NCBI GenBank assembly: GCA_021018995.1
Contig: CM037591.1
Coordinates: forward strand, 66,181,901-66,245,900
DNA length: 64,000 nt
Origin: Chloranthus sessilifolius
Taxonomy: Eukaryota; Streptophyta; Magnoliopsida; Chloranthales; Chloranthaceae
Direction of reading: 5' to 3'
Within the stretch, counting starts at the first letter, position 1; each line of letters begins with the position of its first letter. The notes under the pieces were generated by a model, which did no database searches, was not told the origin of the DNA, and saw nothing but the letters and a program-made list of their open reading frames with translations. A program made the translations under genes and the position numbers. Shown here one piece after another: positions 9,065-19,253 of the stretch.

Positions 9065-11887
9065 CTAACGCTCAATCAAATGGGGATACAGTTCCCTAAT
9101 TTCAGCCTCTCTTTCCCACGTCGCTTCCTCGACCGGATGATTTCCCCACTTGATAAGTACTAAAGGGATGATTTTAATGTGTAAAGTCCGTTCTTTTCAA
9201 TCCAAAATTTGGGTCGCTTCTTCAAACATAGTCATGTCCTCATGCAGCTCAACAGGTTGATTCCCCAAAATGTGTGTAGGGTCCTTTACGTACTTCCGAA
9301 GCATAGAGACATGAAAGGCATTGTGCACGCGATGAAATAAAGGAGGCAACCCGATATGATAGGCCACTTCACCGACTCGACCCAAGACTTCAAACGGTCC
9401 TATATAACGGGGACTCAACTTTCCCTTCCTTCCGAACCTCATCACACCCCTCGGGGGTGATATTTTCATAAAAACATGATCACCAATGGTAAAGTCTAGG
9501 CTAGCCCGTTTGATGTCGGCATAGCTCTTCTGTCTACTCTGAGCTGATTTAAGTCTCTCTTATCATACGTATGATCATGGCATTATCTTCGAGAACTTTC
9601 AGACCTAATATAAATTTCTCTCCAATTTCTTCCCAATTGATAGGCGATCTGTATTGCCTTCCATAGAGAGCTTCATATGGCGTCATTCCAATGCTCGCTT
9701 GAAAGCTATTATTGTATGCAAATTCGATCAACGATAGATGTTGATCCCACGATCCTTGCAACTCTAGCATACACGCCCTGAGCATATCTTTGATCACTTG
9801 ATTTACTCTCTCCGTCTGCCCATCGGTTTGTGGATGGAACGCCGAACTAAAATCCAAACGAGTGCCCATACCCTCCTGAAATTTCTGCCAAAACTTTGAA
9901 GTATACAATGGGTCGTGATCAGATACAATACTGCTTGGAATGCCGTACAACTACACTATCTCCATATAGAGTTCAGCAAGTCTTCCTACCGTGTACATAG
10001 TGTACGACAAGAAGTGAGCTGGCTTCGTCAATCTATCTATGACAACCCATATAGCGTTATTCCTCTTTGCTGTTCACGGTAACCCAACTATAAAATTCAT
10101 GGAGATTGACTCCCATTTCCATTCCGGTATGGGTAGAGGTTGCAATAATCTAGCAGGGTATCTATGATCGACCTTCACCTGCTGACATGTCAGACATCTT
10201 GACACGTACTCAACTATATCTCATTTCAGACCTCTCCACCAATAGCTCTTCCCCATATCTTGATACATCTTGGTGCTACCAGGATGAATCGCGTATTTAG
10301 ACTTATGAGCTTCATCTAAAATAGTTTGTCTCAAACTGGCATCAACTGGAATACAGAGGCATCCTCTAAATAATAAGGAACCATCCTCCCGTATAGAGAA
10401 ATCCGGTCTGGTGCCTTCAATCACCTCTTGTCGAATCTTGACCAACTCTAAGTCTTTCATCTGTAACTCGTGACTATGTTCAAATATGGTCGGTCTCACT
10501 AAAATATTGGCCAAAAGAGCATCTGAAGCCTGTACCTCAATTTTCACATCATACAATGACAGGTCTTCAAACAATTTCCACTTGTACATTCCCATCACAA
10601 GGCTAGCTAACTAAGCTAAACCCTTACGACTCAAAGCATCTGCCACCACATTAGCCTTGCCTGGGTGATATTGAATGGTGCAATCATAATCTTTGAGGAA
10701 CTCCATCCACCTTTGTTGTCTCATATTCAGTTCTTTTTGTGTGAATAAGTATCGGAGGCTCTTATGGTCAGTAAAAATCTCAAAGGTCTCCCATATAAAT
10801 AGTGCCTCCAGATCTTTAATGCGAATATAACTGCTGCTAGCTCGAGGTCATGTGTCGGGTAATTCTTTATGCGATCTTTCAGCTATCTCGACCCATAAGC
10901 AATTACCTTCTTATATTGGTTGAGCACACAACCTAACTCGTTATGAGAAGCATCGCTATAAACTGCAAAACCCCCATTGCCTGAAGGAATTGTAAGTACT
11001 GGAGCTGAAGTAAGCCGCTTCTTGAGTTCTCAGAAGCTTGCTTTGCATGCATCATTCCACTTGAACCTCACATCCTTCCGTGTGAGTCTCATTAGCGGCC
11101 CTGATATCTTTGAAAATCCCTCCACAAAATGCCTATAATACCCAGCCAAACCAAGGAAACTACGGATGTCGGTCACCGCCTTGGGCTGTTCCCATTGTAC
11201 TACGACCTCGATCTTGGCTGGATCCACCATGACACCCTCCTTTGAGACAACATGTCTCAAAAAGCTAACTTTCTCCAACCAAAACTCGCACTTACTGAGC
11301 TTGGCGTACAGTTGGTGTTCACGTAAAGTTTGTAGAGTGGTTCTCAAGTGTTCTTCATATTCCTTCTTTGATTTGGAGTAGATCAAGATATTGTCAACGA
11401 ATACTATGATGCAAGAGTCCAGGTGTGGTTTAAACACCTGATTCATCAAATCCATAAACGATGTCGGCGCATTCGTCAATCCAAACGACATCACAAAAAA
11501 CTCGTAGTGTCCATATCTCGTCCTAAAAGCAATCTTTTGGACGTCCTCTGTCTTGACTCTTAGTTAATAATATCCAGAACGTAGATCAATCTTAGAAAAA
11601 TATCTTGCCCCTTATAGCTGGTCAAACAAATCATCTATTCTTGGCAAGGAATATCTGTTCTTTATAGTGAGTTTGTTTAACTGACGGTAGTCAATGCACA
11701 ACCTCATTGACCCGTCCTTCTTCACAAATACGACCGGTGCTCCCCAAGGAGACACACTCGGTCTTACAAACCCCTTGTCTAAGAGCTCTTGCAACTGCTC
11801 ATTTAATACCTTCAACTCGGTCAGATCCATTTTGTATGGTGCCTTAGAAACCGGCTCCATTCCTCGAGTCATACTCACCTATTCTCC
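9065..11887 (-). pseudogene. pol: pol of element C: RT, RNase H, integrase, chromodomain
   Basis: Domains on the minus strand in order: RT (about 11878-11030, with [18 protein letters not shown] and [17 protein letters not shown]), RNase H (about 11029-10620, VYSDASHN), zinc-binding HHCC region (about 10330-10200), integrase core (about 10060-9549, with VSDHDPLYTS and QTDGQTERVNQ holding the second and third acidic residues), then FHVSMLRKYV and a chromodomain (about 9230-9065, PVEEATWEREAE). The RT box reads FVDN instead of FVDD, so a catalytic Asp is lost. Stops include 10885-10883 (TAG) and 9953-9951 (TAG); both fall at codons that are also stops in E. A frameshift follows the RT and another lies between 9549 and 9469. 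Protease and RT N-terminus are absent. The copy is non-functional. Confidence 0.9.
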
Positions 11888-12778
11888 CTTGAAAGGCTCT
11901 ACCTTTATCTTGTTGTTCTCTCCGTTTATACATGTTACTGATATCCCTCTCGGCCACTATCACTTTTCCCATCACATCTGCATAGCTCTCAAGCTCAAAG
12001 ATCGATCCTCGTTCACGGACATTGGGTCTCAAACCTTCCTCAAACTTGCAGCCTTCGTGATTTCTGTAGATACTAGCTTAGGCGTGAATCATGACAATCT
12101 TGTAAACTCCACGCCATATTCTCTCACAGTCGGGCTCCCTTGCTGAAGATTTGTAAATTCTCTTCTCATTTGAACTCTCACTTGCTTGGGAAAGTATTCC
12201 CGATTAAACTCTCTAACGAACTCTACCCAAGTCCATAGGCGATGCGAGTTCTCAATCTCTCTCTTTCTCAATACTGATTTGCACCAGGGATCAGCATCTC
12301 CCTCAAGCTGGAAGGAGGCCCAGCCTACCTTCTCATTCTTTGTACTCTGCAACCTATCCAGAAGCTTTTCCATCTGGTTTAACCATTTTTTGGCTTCCAA
12401 TGGATCCATCTGCCCGTGGAAGCTAGGAGGTCTCAATCTCCTAAAATCTACAAATGAAGAGGGCAACAATGCCGGAGGAGGTGGTGGCGGTGGCTGATGA
12501 CTAGCGATATTATTAGCCGCCATCAATGTCGTCTGCAAAGCCAGTAACGCAGTCTGCTGCATCTGTTGGGCCATAGCTGTAGCCATAGCCTCCATGGCTA
12601 ATGCGATACGATCCATCACATCACCTCTCTGATCTTCCCCTTCATGAGGATTTTCTTGGTCTCTACTAGACCTTGCTCGAAACTCCTCTCCACTTCTCTG
12701 ATTTCTATTCTGGCGACCTCTAGGTCGATACCTTCTCCCAGAAGACATCACATTCTGCACATGAAGCCAAAGTTTCAT
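11888..12778 (-). pseudogene. gag: gag of element C, truncated and joined to RT
   Basis: Starts MKLWLHVQNVMSS, as does E gag. A basic, Gln-rich N-terminus and a run of seven Pro precede the retrotransposon gag core (FRRLRPPSFHGQ, MEKLLDRLQ, WVEFVREFNREYFPKQV, VREYGVEF), which forms the particle. A stop follows at 12089; the gag sequence continues to about 11890 and then runs directly into the RT N-terminal segment ([12 protein letters not shown]). The zinc knuckles and the whole protease are missing, so one internal deletion fused gag to RT. E still has zinc knuckles (42609-42720). Confidence 0.85.
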
Positions 12779-12837
12779 TAGCAGTAGATCCCTTCACTCT
12801 AACAAAATTCATGACTTGTCAGAAATTCTAAAGAAAT

Positions 12838-12850
12838 GGCTTTGATACCA
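12838..12850 (-). promoter_or_regulatory. Primer-binding site of element C
   Basis: Minus-strand TGGTATCAAAGCC starts two bases after the LTR terminus TGTCACA. It is close to the complement of the 3' end of initiator tRNA-Met (TGGTATCAGAGCC), the usual primer of chromoviruses. Confidence 0.85.
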
Positions 12851-12852
12851 AC

Positions 12853-15247
12853 TGTGACAGCCCAAATTTTGGCACCCGAAACCTATGCCATCAACACGAC
12901 CCTCAAGGTCGTGCCCCATATAAGTAGGCGGAACACTTGGTACAATCCCACAACCATAGTAAAAATATAAACCAAACTAAAGCATAACAAATCTCCAGTT
13001 CTACTATTTAACACTAAAAATAAGTGCTCAAAAGATCGTTCTAATCCCATGCTCCCGCATGGGCAAAAGAACCAACCCAAACCATCAGTGTCGTAACTAC
13101 GGTCACCTCAGATGGTTTGACAAAAGAATATTACATGTATCATTAACCTTACAAAAGCATGGTTGGACGTACCAAGCCGTAAATATCTCTCTCTCTCTCT
13201 CAAAATATCAAAGTACGCAGAGGGTCTTCTAAAAGAACCTCTCAGGAGGGGGCTCAGACTCCTCTCCTGGAATATACTCTGAATCCTCGGGATCAACCTC
13301 GCCAGAAGCTACTCCTAACTCTGCACCTGTGACGTATAGTCGAAGGGTGAGCTACATCCTAGCTCAATAGGGACACTATCTGAACAAGTACATCTTTCTT
13401 ACTCACATACATTTATGACAAAATTAAGCATGAATTCATCAATGTAAATTAATTGGAAATCAGTTTAAAATGTAATAAAATAAATAGCATGCTTTTATTA
13501 CTTATCTCATGACATCTAATGTTCACTAGTTCTCTTAATTATAACGAGGTTGGTCTCCTAACTTAAAACAAATTAACTTAAATAATCCCCGAGTAATATA
13601 GCATCGAGCCCCGATGGAATACCCTCCATCATCATCTAATCAGACTATTTTTCATGTAAACTGACCCACGCCCCTTTCTCATAGGCAACGGGCGCATAGC
13701 TACTATACATCCCTGGGATGTCTACTGGTGTACCGATATGCCGCCTTACCGGTCACGGATATCCTATCAAGTCAATCACGGGTATACCGCCGCGTCGGTT
13801 GGGTATTCTACCAACCTTAAATCGTTTGTGCATTACATATAGTTATTCACCGTCCAATTGTGCTAATAACATAAAATTCCCAGCCTGTTAAATCTCCTTC
13901 ATGAACCTTCCACAATGTGGATCTTTAAATCCACAATATATCCCTGGGATGTCTCATGTTCTGACGCATCACTCAGATGCCCAATATACATATGCATCCC
14001 TGGGATGACTTCACTATTATACTAGTTGATTTACTCATTTACCCGTGTACGCACACACACCGTATCATCCACATACTAACCTTAGCATTTTAAGTTTTCA
14101 ACTAAACTTTTAAAGGTACATGCATTCATATTCTATCACTACATACATGCTCTCGTAATTGAGGGTACAAGTTCAGACATTCCCTACCTTACAAGCCACA
14201 AAATTCTAAAGATTCTTTAATCCTAGCTAGTGCTCGACCATCTCTAGGTTCGGCTTAACTAGGCCTGGCCAAACACACATAACATGTCATTATATGTATA
14301 AGACATTGGGGTTAGTAGCCTAACCCCAACAAAAGAACAGTCCGTATGAAAAACCCCACAAAAGTCTGAAATTGTCCAAATCGATTAAACGATTTGAAAT
14401 TGATCAAACGATTTGGAAAATCAATCGAACGGCTTATATTTCATTTGATCGATTTTGTCAGAAATCAATTTAACCTTATTTTAGTTTCCCTGCAAACCGA
14501 TTGAACGATTTTAAATGATTCACATAGGTTCACAAATCGATCAAACGATTTCTAAAATCGTTTGAACGATTTCTTCATAATTCATTTTTTACCTTATTTC
14601 TTCACTTGTTAAAATCGATTGAACGAGTTCTAATTTTTTTCGATCGATTTTGCCCATTCTTAGATTCGAACGAGTTCTATCATCTAGAATTCACTTCATC
14701 ATTATCTACACCAATGATCATCTCTTCCCATAGTTAATCTCTTAAATTTATCATTTAACAACTAAAATTAGCTTAAAAATCGTAGGGCTTATCATTTCTA
14801 CCTGTGGGATCCCTTGATCCAAAGCTTTAGCTCACTAGGATTTCTCAAACCCCAAATCTCGAATCCCCCTATCAATAGCAAGCTCAATCCACAAGCTTTC
14901 TGATCCCAAATCAATCACTGGCATTCAATGCACCGATCCTAGATTTCACCACAACTTCTCCCTCTCATTTACTCTCTTTCAATTTTCTCAACAACCAATG
15001 AAAGAGAAATAAATTATCTTTCCTTTTTCCTTATAACCTATCCTTTATAGTTTGGTGTAAAACACATACAACTAACTAAATGTATGTATTCTTACATTTC
15101 AACTAACCACTCCTATTTCCCATAAATCCACCTCTCACACATGTTCAACTAAGTCAATCAAGTAAATGTTGACCCGATCAAACATGTGACTAGCCGGTCC
15201 ACTTTCCAAAGTGCACTATTTAAGTACGAAATTTATGAGATGTTACA
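12853..15247 (-). repeat. 5' LTR of element C
   Basis: A 2395-bp LTR, minus-strand start TGTAACATCTCATAAATTTCG at 15247 and end GGGCTGTCACA at 12853. It holds three ATCCCTGGGAT-type palindromes (13707-13721, 13938-13952, 13994-14007), a short-motif array (14370-14670), a possible TATA box (CTATAAAG, 15050-15043), and the ACCGGTCACGGATATCCT block also found in the E and F LTRs. The base-by-base match of 13998-15247 to 5015-6242 proves the LTR pair. Confidence 0.92.
14370..14670. repeat. C-type motif array in the C 5' LTR
   Basis: About ten degenerate CGATTGAACGATTT / ATCGTTTGAACGATTTC motifs, collinear with 5385-5660. It lies several hundred bases downstream of the possible TATA box in the sense of transcription, so it would be part of the transcript. 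Confidence 0.8.
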
Positions 15248-15779
15248 GAAAAGATAATCAGTTCGGTTCATATAACTTCTCCATTTATTCATAGTATCTA
15301 TTTTATATATCTCTACTAGACTTATATTCTTGCAAATCGTAAATCACAAAGGTCTTTCCTTCGGCTTGTAGTGGGGCTTTGGGTTTTCAGAAGGTTTCAA
15401 AGAAAAAGGTAAAGAGGATTCAAAATTATTTCTGAGAATTTAGCTCTTCCTTCTCTTCTTTTTCTATATTTTTCAGCTTCAGCAAGTATCCTTATTTTGA
15501 TAACTTCTTCCCATTTCTTTTCTAGTTTAAATCTCATTTTCTCAGGTTGGAAGCTTTTTGCTTCTCTCTTTTATCATAGAATCATTTTTTTTTTATGATT
15601 TTTTTCTTCTTTTCTCATATTTTCATACGATTGTATTTCTTTTTATTTATACCCTTTTCAACAGATTCTTTCTCTATTACATGCATACTCCTTTCACTCC
15701 CCCTTCTTCCCTTCTTTTATATTCTAAACTCTTAAAAATTGTAAGGGTCAAGGATAGAAAGTTTTGGGTAGTACATATG
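15248..15779. other. Unassigned T-rich segment between elements C and G
   Basis: The AT-rich flank of element C, with a long T-rich tract on the plus strand from about 15570. The one possibly meaningful reading frame is on the minus strand: ATG at 15537 to TGA at 15397, 46 residues, rich in Lys, Glu and Arg (KLEKKWEEVIKIRI, KYRKRREGRAKF), amphipathic and coiled-coil-like. I do not recognise it. It could be a fragment of an older element or chance. Confidence 0.4.
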
Positions 15780-16131
15780 TGTAGACACCCCATTTTGTCC
15801 TCTCGGAATATATAAATTTTTTCGGTTAACCTTTAACCGCATAAGCTTGGTGTAGGACCATATATTGAAACAATAGTATATGATTGAACACAGGCTGAAA
15901 TAATAATTCTGTGGCTCAGGCCCTATACCCCCGACGTGGGAACCATGCACTGAAATAATAGTACATGACTGAACACAGGCTGAAACAATAGATATGTGGC
16001 TCAGATCCTGACATAGGGAGACTATATACTGAAACAATAGTATATAGTCGGAATGCATACTGAAACAATAATCTCGCATTTCAGACCCCATACCCCCCGA
16101 CGTGGGAACCATGCATTGAAACAATAGTATG
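15780..16131 (+). repeat. LTR of element G, left part (split by B)
   Basis: Begins TGTAGACACCCCATTTTGTCC, close to the LTR start of the Tat-type elements, and continues at 32531 after element B. The left side is a series of CTGAAACAATAG hairpins that resumes at once on the right of B. The bases flanking B, GTATG (16127-16131) and ATATG (32531-32535), differ at one position, as expected for an aged 5-bp target duplication. Confidence 0.7.
15859..16131. repeat. Hairpins with constant TGAAAYAATA loop and variable stems (left part)
   Basis: Inverted repeats around the same ten-base loop: 15859-15882 (CATATA/TATATG), 15944-15967 (CATGCAC/GTACATG, one mismatch), 16020-16049 (GACTATATAC/GTATATAGTC, perfect 10-bp arms), 16052-16080 (weak), and 16110-16131 (CATGCAT arm, cut by insertion of B). 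Additional unpaired copies of the loop word lie at about 15894 and 15980. Confidence 0.8.
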
Positions 16132-16516
16132 TGTAGACACCCAAATTTGGCCCAAGGCCCGATCGAAACACCTTTTGAGAGAGGTGCAATTCTGAGCTTT
16201 TGAAAGCATGTATGGAACCCTTAGGAATCACTCCAAACCCTTAGGAGTCACCCTAGATCCTTTAGGAACTTACCCCGAACCTTTAGAAACCAATCCCAAC
16301 CCTTAGAACCCATTTCGAACCCTAAACCTAACCTTCCCGGGTAATGGATGAAGAGTGGTGCACCAGGACTATCTAAGGTTTTCTAATAATATCAAATCAT
16401 ATACCATTGGAAAGAGGACTTCTCTAGCTTTCCAACAAGCCAAGAATTGCCTCAATCGGAGTTGTATATCAAAAGTTATGATGATTCAAATATCGGGCAG
16501 AATTTCAGGATTTTTG

Positions 16517-16738
16517 CCTGGCGCAACTAATAGTTGCGCCAGACCATTTTCCCCCTTGATTTGCCTGGCGCGACTAATAGTTGCGCCAGGTCTTTTTCCC
16601 CCAGAAATGGCCTAGTGCAACTAATAGTTGTGCCAAGTATAAATGGGTCCCCCCACCCCTCGCGAAGCCAACTTCTAGGCTACTGTTCCTCACTGTATTA
16701 CTGTGCTTTTGCCTGGCGCAACTAATAGTTGCGCCAGG
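16517..16738. repeat. Four 27-bp palindromes in the B 5' LTR
   Basis: Copies at 16517-16543, 16564-16590, 16611-16637 and 16712-16738; the last is a perfect CCTGGCGCAACTA-A-TAGTTGCGCCAGG. They lie 280-500 bp upstream of the TATA box, within U3. Confidence 0.92.
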
Positions 16739-17017
16739 CATATGAACAGTGACTGTGGGTTTTTGCCCCGAAATTCATGATTGGGGTTTGACTTGTTGAC
16801 CACATCAGTCCTTGGGGTATGTTTTGATAACTTTGTTGCACCCTTTTAATGCCTATTTGCAACCCTTAAGTGATTTGAAACACTAACCTATCATCCACCA
16901 TTAAAACCACCTTCACACCTTTCCAAACCCTTAAAATCCTAGGAAACCTTAGATAGCCCATTACCTAATTCTTAAACTTGTTTAGCCTCTAAGTAGCCTC
17001 CTAATCCACCCTTTTCC

Positions 17018-17025
17018 TATAAATA
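17018..17025 (+). promoter_or_regulatory. TATA box of the B 5' LTR
   Basis: TATAAATA in the context CCTATAAATAGAGCCCCCC, conserved in the LTRs of A (4286), B 3' (31801) and D (53833, minus). Confidence 0.7.
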
Positions 17026-17749
17026 GAGCCCCCCTCCCCTTGGTTTAAGGGTTGAGAAATTTGCTTAAGAGAGAAAGAGCTCAAAGTGAGAAGTTCTTCC
17101 TCCCTTTTGTGCATTATTTTCATCTAAATTCTAGAACCTCCCAACCTTATTTCAAGCTTATTCTTGCATCCAAAACCCTTAGCCTAGGTGTGTGTGATCC
17201 CCTAGCCTCCATCCCCTACCTCTTAGCTTTATGTCCTAAGAGTTAGAACCTCATTTTCCACCATACAAACCCTTCAAGAGCTCATCAAAGCAAGCCACAC
17301 AAGGCTCCTCTACGGTGCTACAAGGGCCCGAGGGCTCCGGCTCTCCCCTTTCTTCTCCTATCTCTTTCTAGCTCCCTCCATCCTCTCATTTGTGTCGTTA
17401 CGCCGTCGAATTTTCGATAGGAACGGAGGGGCACAAATAGGATTGGAGGCCCATTTGGGTAAGAGGAAGCTATTTTCTTTGCTTTTATATTATTTTATTT
17501 TTGGCCATTAGTAGAGACCGCGTTAAGCGGGTTGATCGGGTGCCTAACACCTTCCCGATCGATAACCGAAGCCCCTACCCAAGAGCCTTTGGTGTGGACC
17601 AGATTTAGAATCATATTTTTAGCACTTCGGTGCTCATAAAAATGAACTAGGTATCCCGGGACACCGAAAGCTCCGCGTGGCGACTCTATATTTTCGTTAG
17701 AGAGCGCATCGTCGCGACGGGACCGTCACGGATCCCACGGTTGCACAGA

Positions 17750-17767
17750 TGGCGACTCTGCTGGGGA
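17750..17767 (+). promoter_or_regulatory. Primer-binding site of element B
   Basis: TGGCGACTCTGCTGGGGA starts two bases after the LTR. PBSs of this form in Tat/Ogre elements are assigned to tRNA-Arg in the literature as I recall it; the tRNA identity was not checked. Confidence 0.85.
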
Positions 17768-17900
17768 GTAGCTAGTAGAGCTTCCCCTTGAACTTGGCCT
17801 TATTTTTTTTTTATTTTCACTAACATGTTATTACTATTTTTTTAGTGTATTTTTTGTTTTTTTTACTCACCCCTCTGATTAAGTCGTTTTACTTACCCCT

Positions 17901-18090
17901 ACTTTTCCGTCATTTACGAGCCTTAGCCGATTGGCGGGCCTACATGCGCATTGTCTTTTAAAATTCCTTACTTTTCCATCATTTTAGTGCCTTAGCCGAT
18001 TGGCGGGCCTACTTGAGCATTGTCTTTTAATTTTCTTACTTTTCCGTCATTTAAAGTACCTTAGCCGATTGGCGGGCCTACTTGTGCACT
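17901..18090. repeat. Tandem repeat of about 68 bp x 3 in the B leader
   Basis: Three units starting at 17901, 17970 and 18038, each with ACTTTTCCRTCATTT, then CCTTAGCCGATTGGCGGGCC and a TTGTCTTTTAA tail (missing in the third). It lies in the untranslated leader, 150 bp downstream of the PBS. Confidence 0.9.
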
Positions 18091-18589
18091 CATATACCGC
18101 CAGTGGATGCCGGCCCGTAGTGGTGGCACGGGATAATCACCCCCGGTCTTTGAACTAAAGAAAACTTTCAAAAAAGAAAAGCTTTGAAAAAAAAAATTAA
18201 AATTGAACCAAGTTAGGGAGCTTAATTAATTTGTTTTGCGGGGTAGATTTTTCAAAGGGGTTGGGTTAGGCACACATACAAACACCCAGGTCTTAGTATG
18301 GCGGCAGCCCCTAGTGGTGATAATCCAGAAAAGTCCCAGCCCACCTAGTATCTGAGAAGGCGCTCGCGCCAGAGGTATATTGGGTGGGTTCCCATTACGA
18401 AGCTTAAAACCCTTGGGGAGCGCGCTAGCGAGTTATACCGGACTCAATCCATTTAGGTGCGGTGAGGAGAGAATCGGTCATCAAGAAAATTGTTCAGTTC
18501 CTGAAAGCCTAGCTTCCACAAAAGCCAAAAAGGAGACTCATTTCGGGTGTTGGTAGCTACTGTCAAACAACCTGGAAGTTTTGTTTTTG

Positions 18590-18758
18590 GCTGGCGCATG
18601 TATTAGTTACGCCAGCACAAAAATCTGGCATTTATAACTGGCGCAACTAATAGTTGCGCCAGCTTTAAATCCCAAAATTTTACCTTGGCGCAACTAATAG
18701 TTGCGCCAGTGTAAAATTTGTCCCCTGCAACCTTGGCGCAAGTATTAGTTGTGCCAGG
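18590..18758. repeat. Four 27-bp palindromes in the B leader
   Basis: Copies at 18590-18616, 18637-18663, 18684-18710 and 18732-18758, spaced 47-48 bp start to start. The arm sequences match those in the LTR. They are about 500 bp upstream of the gag start. The remaining leader (18091-18589, 18759-19253) shows no other recognised structure. Confidence 0.9.
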
Positions 18759-19253
18759 TCTGGTTGACAGCCCTCCAGCCCGAATCTGTGGCCTTTCCAC
18801 CTCCTGAATTGCCCGATCAGTGTGCTTAGTGCCTTGTTTAGGCCCCGCCATCTCCAACACCCAATACGCCCCCGCCGGTCAAGAGAAGGCAACTTCTTTT
18901 TGGCTCATTTCGGGGGATCGGGTCGTTTGCCTCAAGTTCCGTGCCTTCAATAGATCGAAGGTTTTCCTTCGATTCTTCTGAAGTGCATCGAAACCGTCGC
19001 CGCGGGTCTTGAATCAAGGTACGAGAGCCACCCGAAAAAGGAATTCCAAGGCCTCGAAACCTTTGCTTTTCATAAACTTTTTTTCAAAAAAATTCAATTA
19101 AAAAAAACATATATATAATCAAAAACCCAAAAAGATATAGTATGTGGTGCCGGCACAACGGCATCATCTTGCCCTCCGTTGTCCCGTAGGGGAAGAAGGA
19201 GGAAGGTTCTTGGGCTTTATCCAAGGCATCCTTACCCAACCCGCTCCCGTAGA

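Larger units (their letters stand above)
5015..15247 (-). mobile_element. Element C: chromodomain Ty3/gypsy retrotransposon with extra ORF
   Basis: Minus-strand element. The 5' LTR is 12853-15247, the internal region 6243-12852, and 5015-6242 is the distal part of the 3' LTR; the rest of that LTR is displaced leftward by the insertion of A. Order along the element: PBS, gag, RT, RNase H, integrase with chromodomain, a short-motif array, the extra ORF, PPT, LTR. A deletion has removed the zinc knuckles, protease and RT N-terminus. The chromodomain, the tRNA-iMet primer site and the gag type point to the Tekay/Del lineage. Confidence 0.9.
16132..17747 (+). repeat. 5' LTR of element B
   Basis: A 1616-bp LTR, TGTAGACACCC to CCCACGGTTGCACA. 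It carries four 27-bp palindromes (16517-16738) and a TATAAATA box (17018-17025). The 3' LTR is shorter almost exactly by the 17-bp loss in its first palindrome. Confidence 0.95.

Noticed and set aside
15558..15815. Phe-rich ORF as a membrane protein
   Set aside because: Translation of a T-rich tract that runs into the start of LTR G; no conserved feature.
18590..18758. Evenly spaced palindromes as a CRISPR array
   Set aside because: Repeats are 27-bp palindromes with 20-bp spacers, but they also recur singly in LTRs, the spacers are similar among copies, and the DNA is plant.
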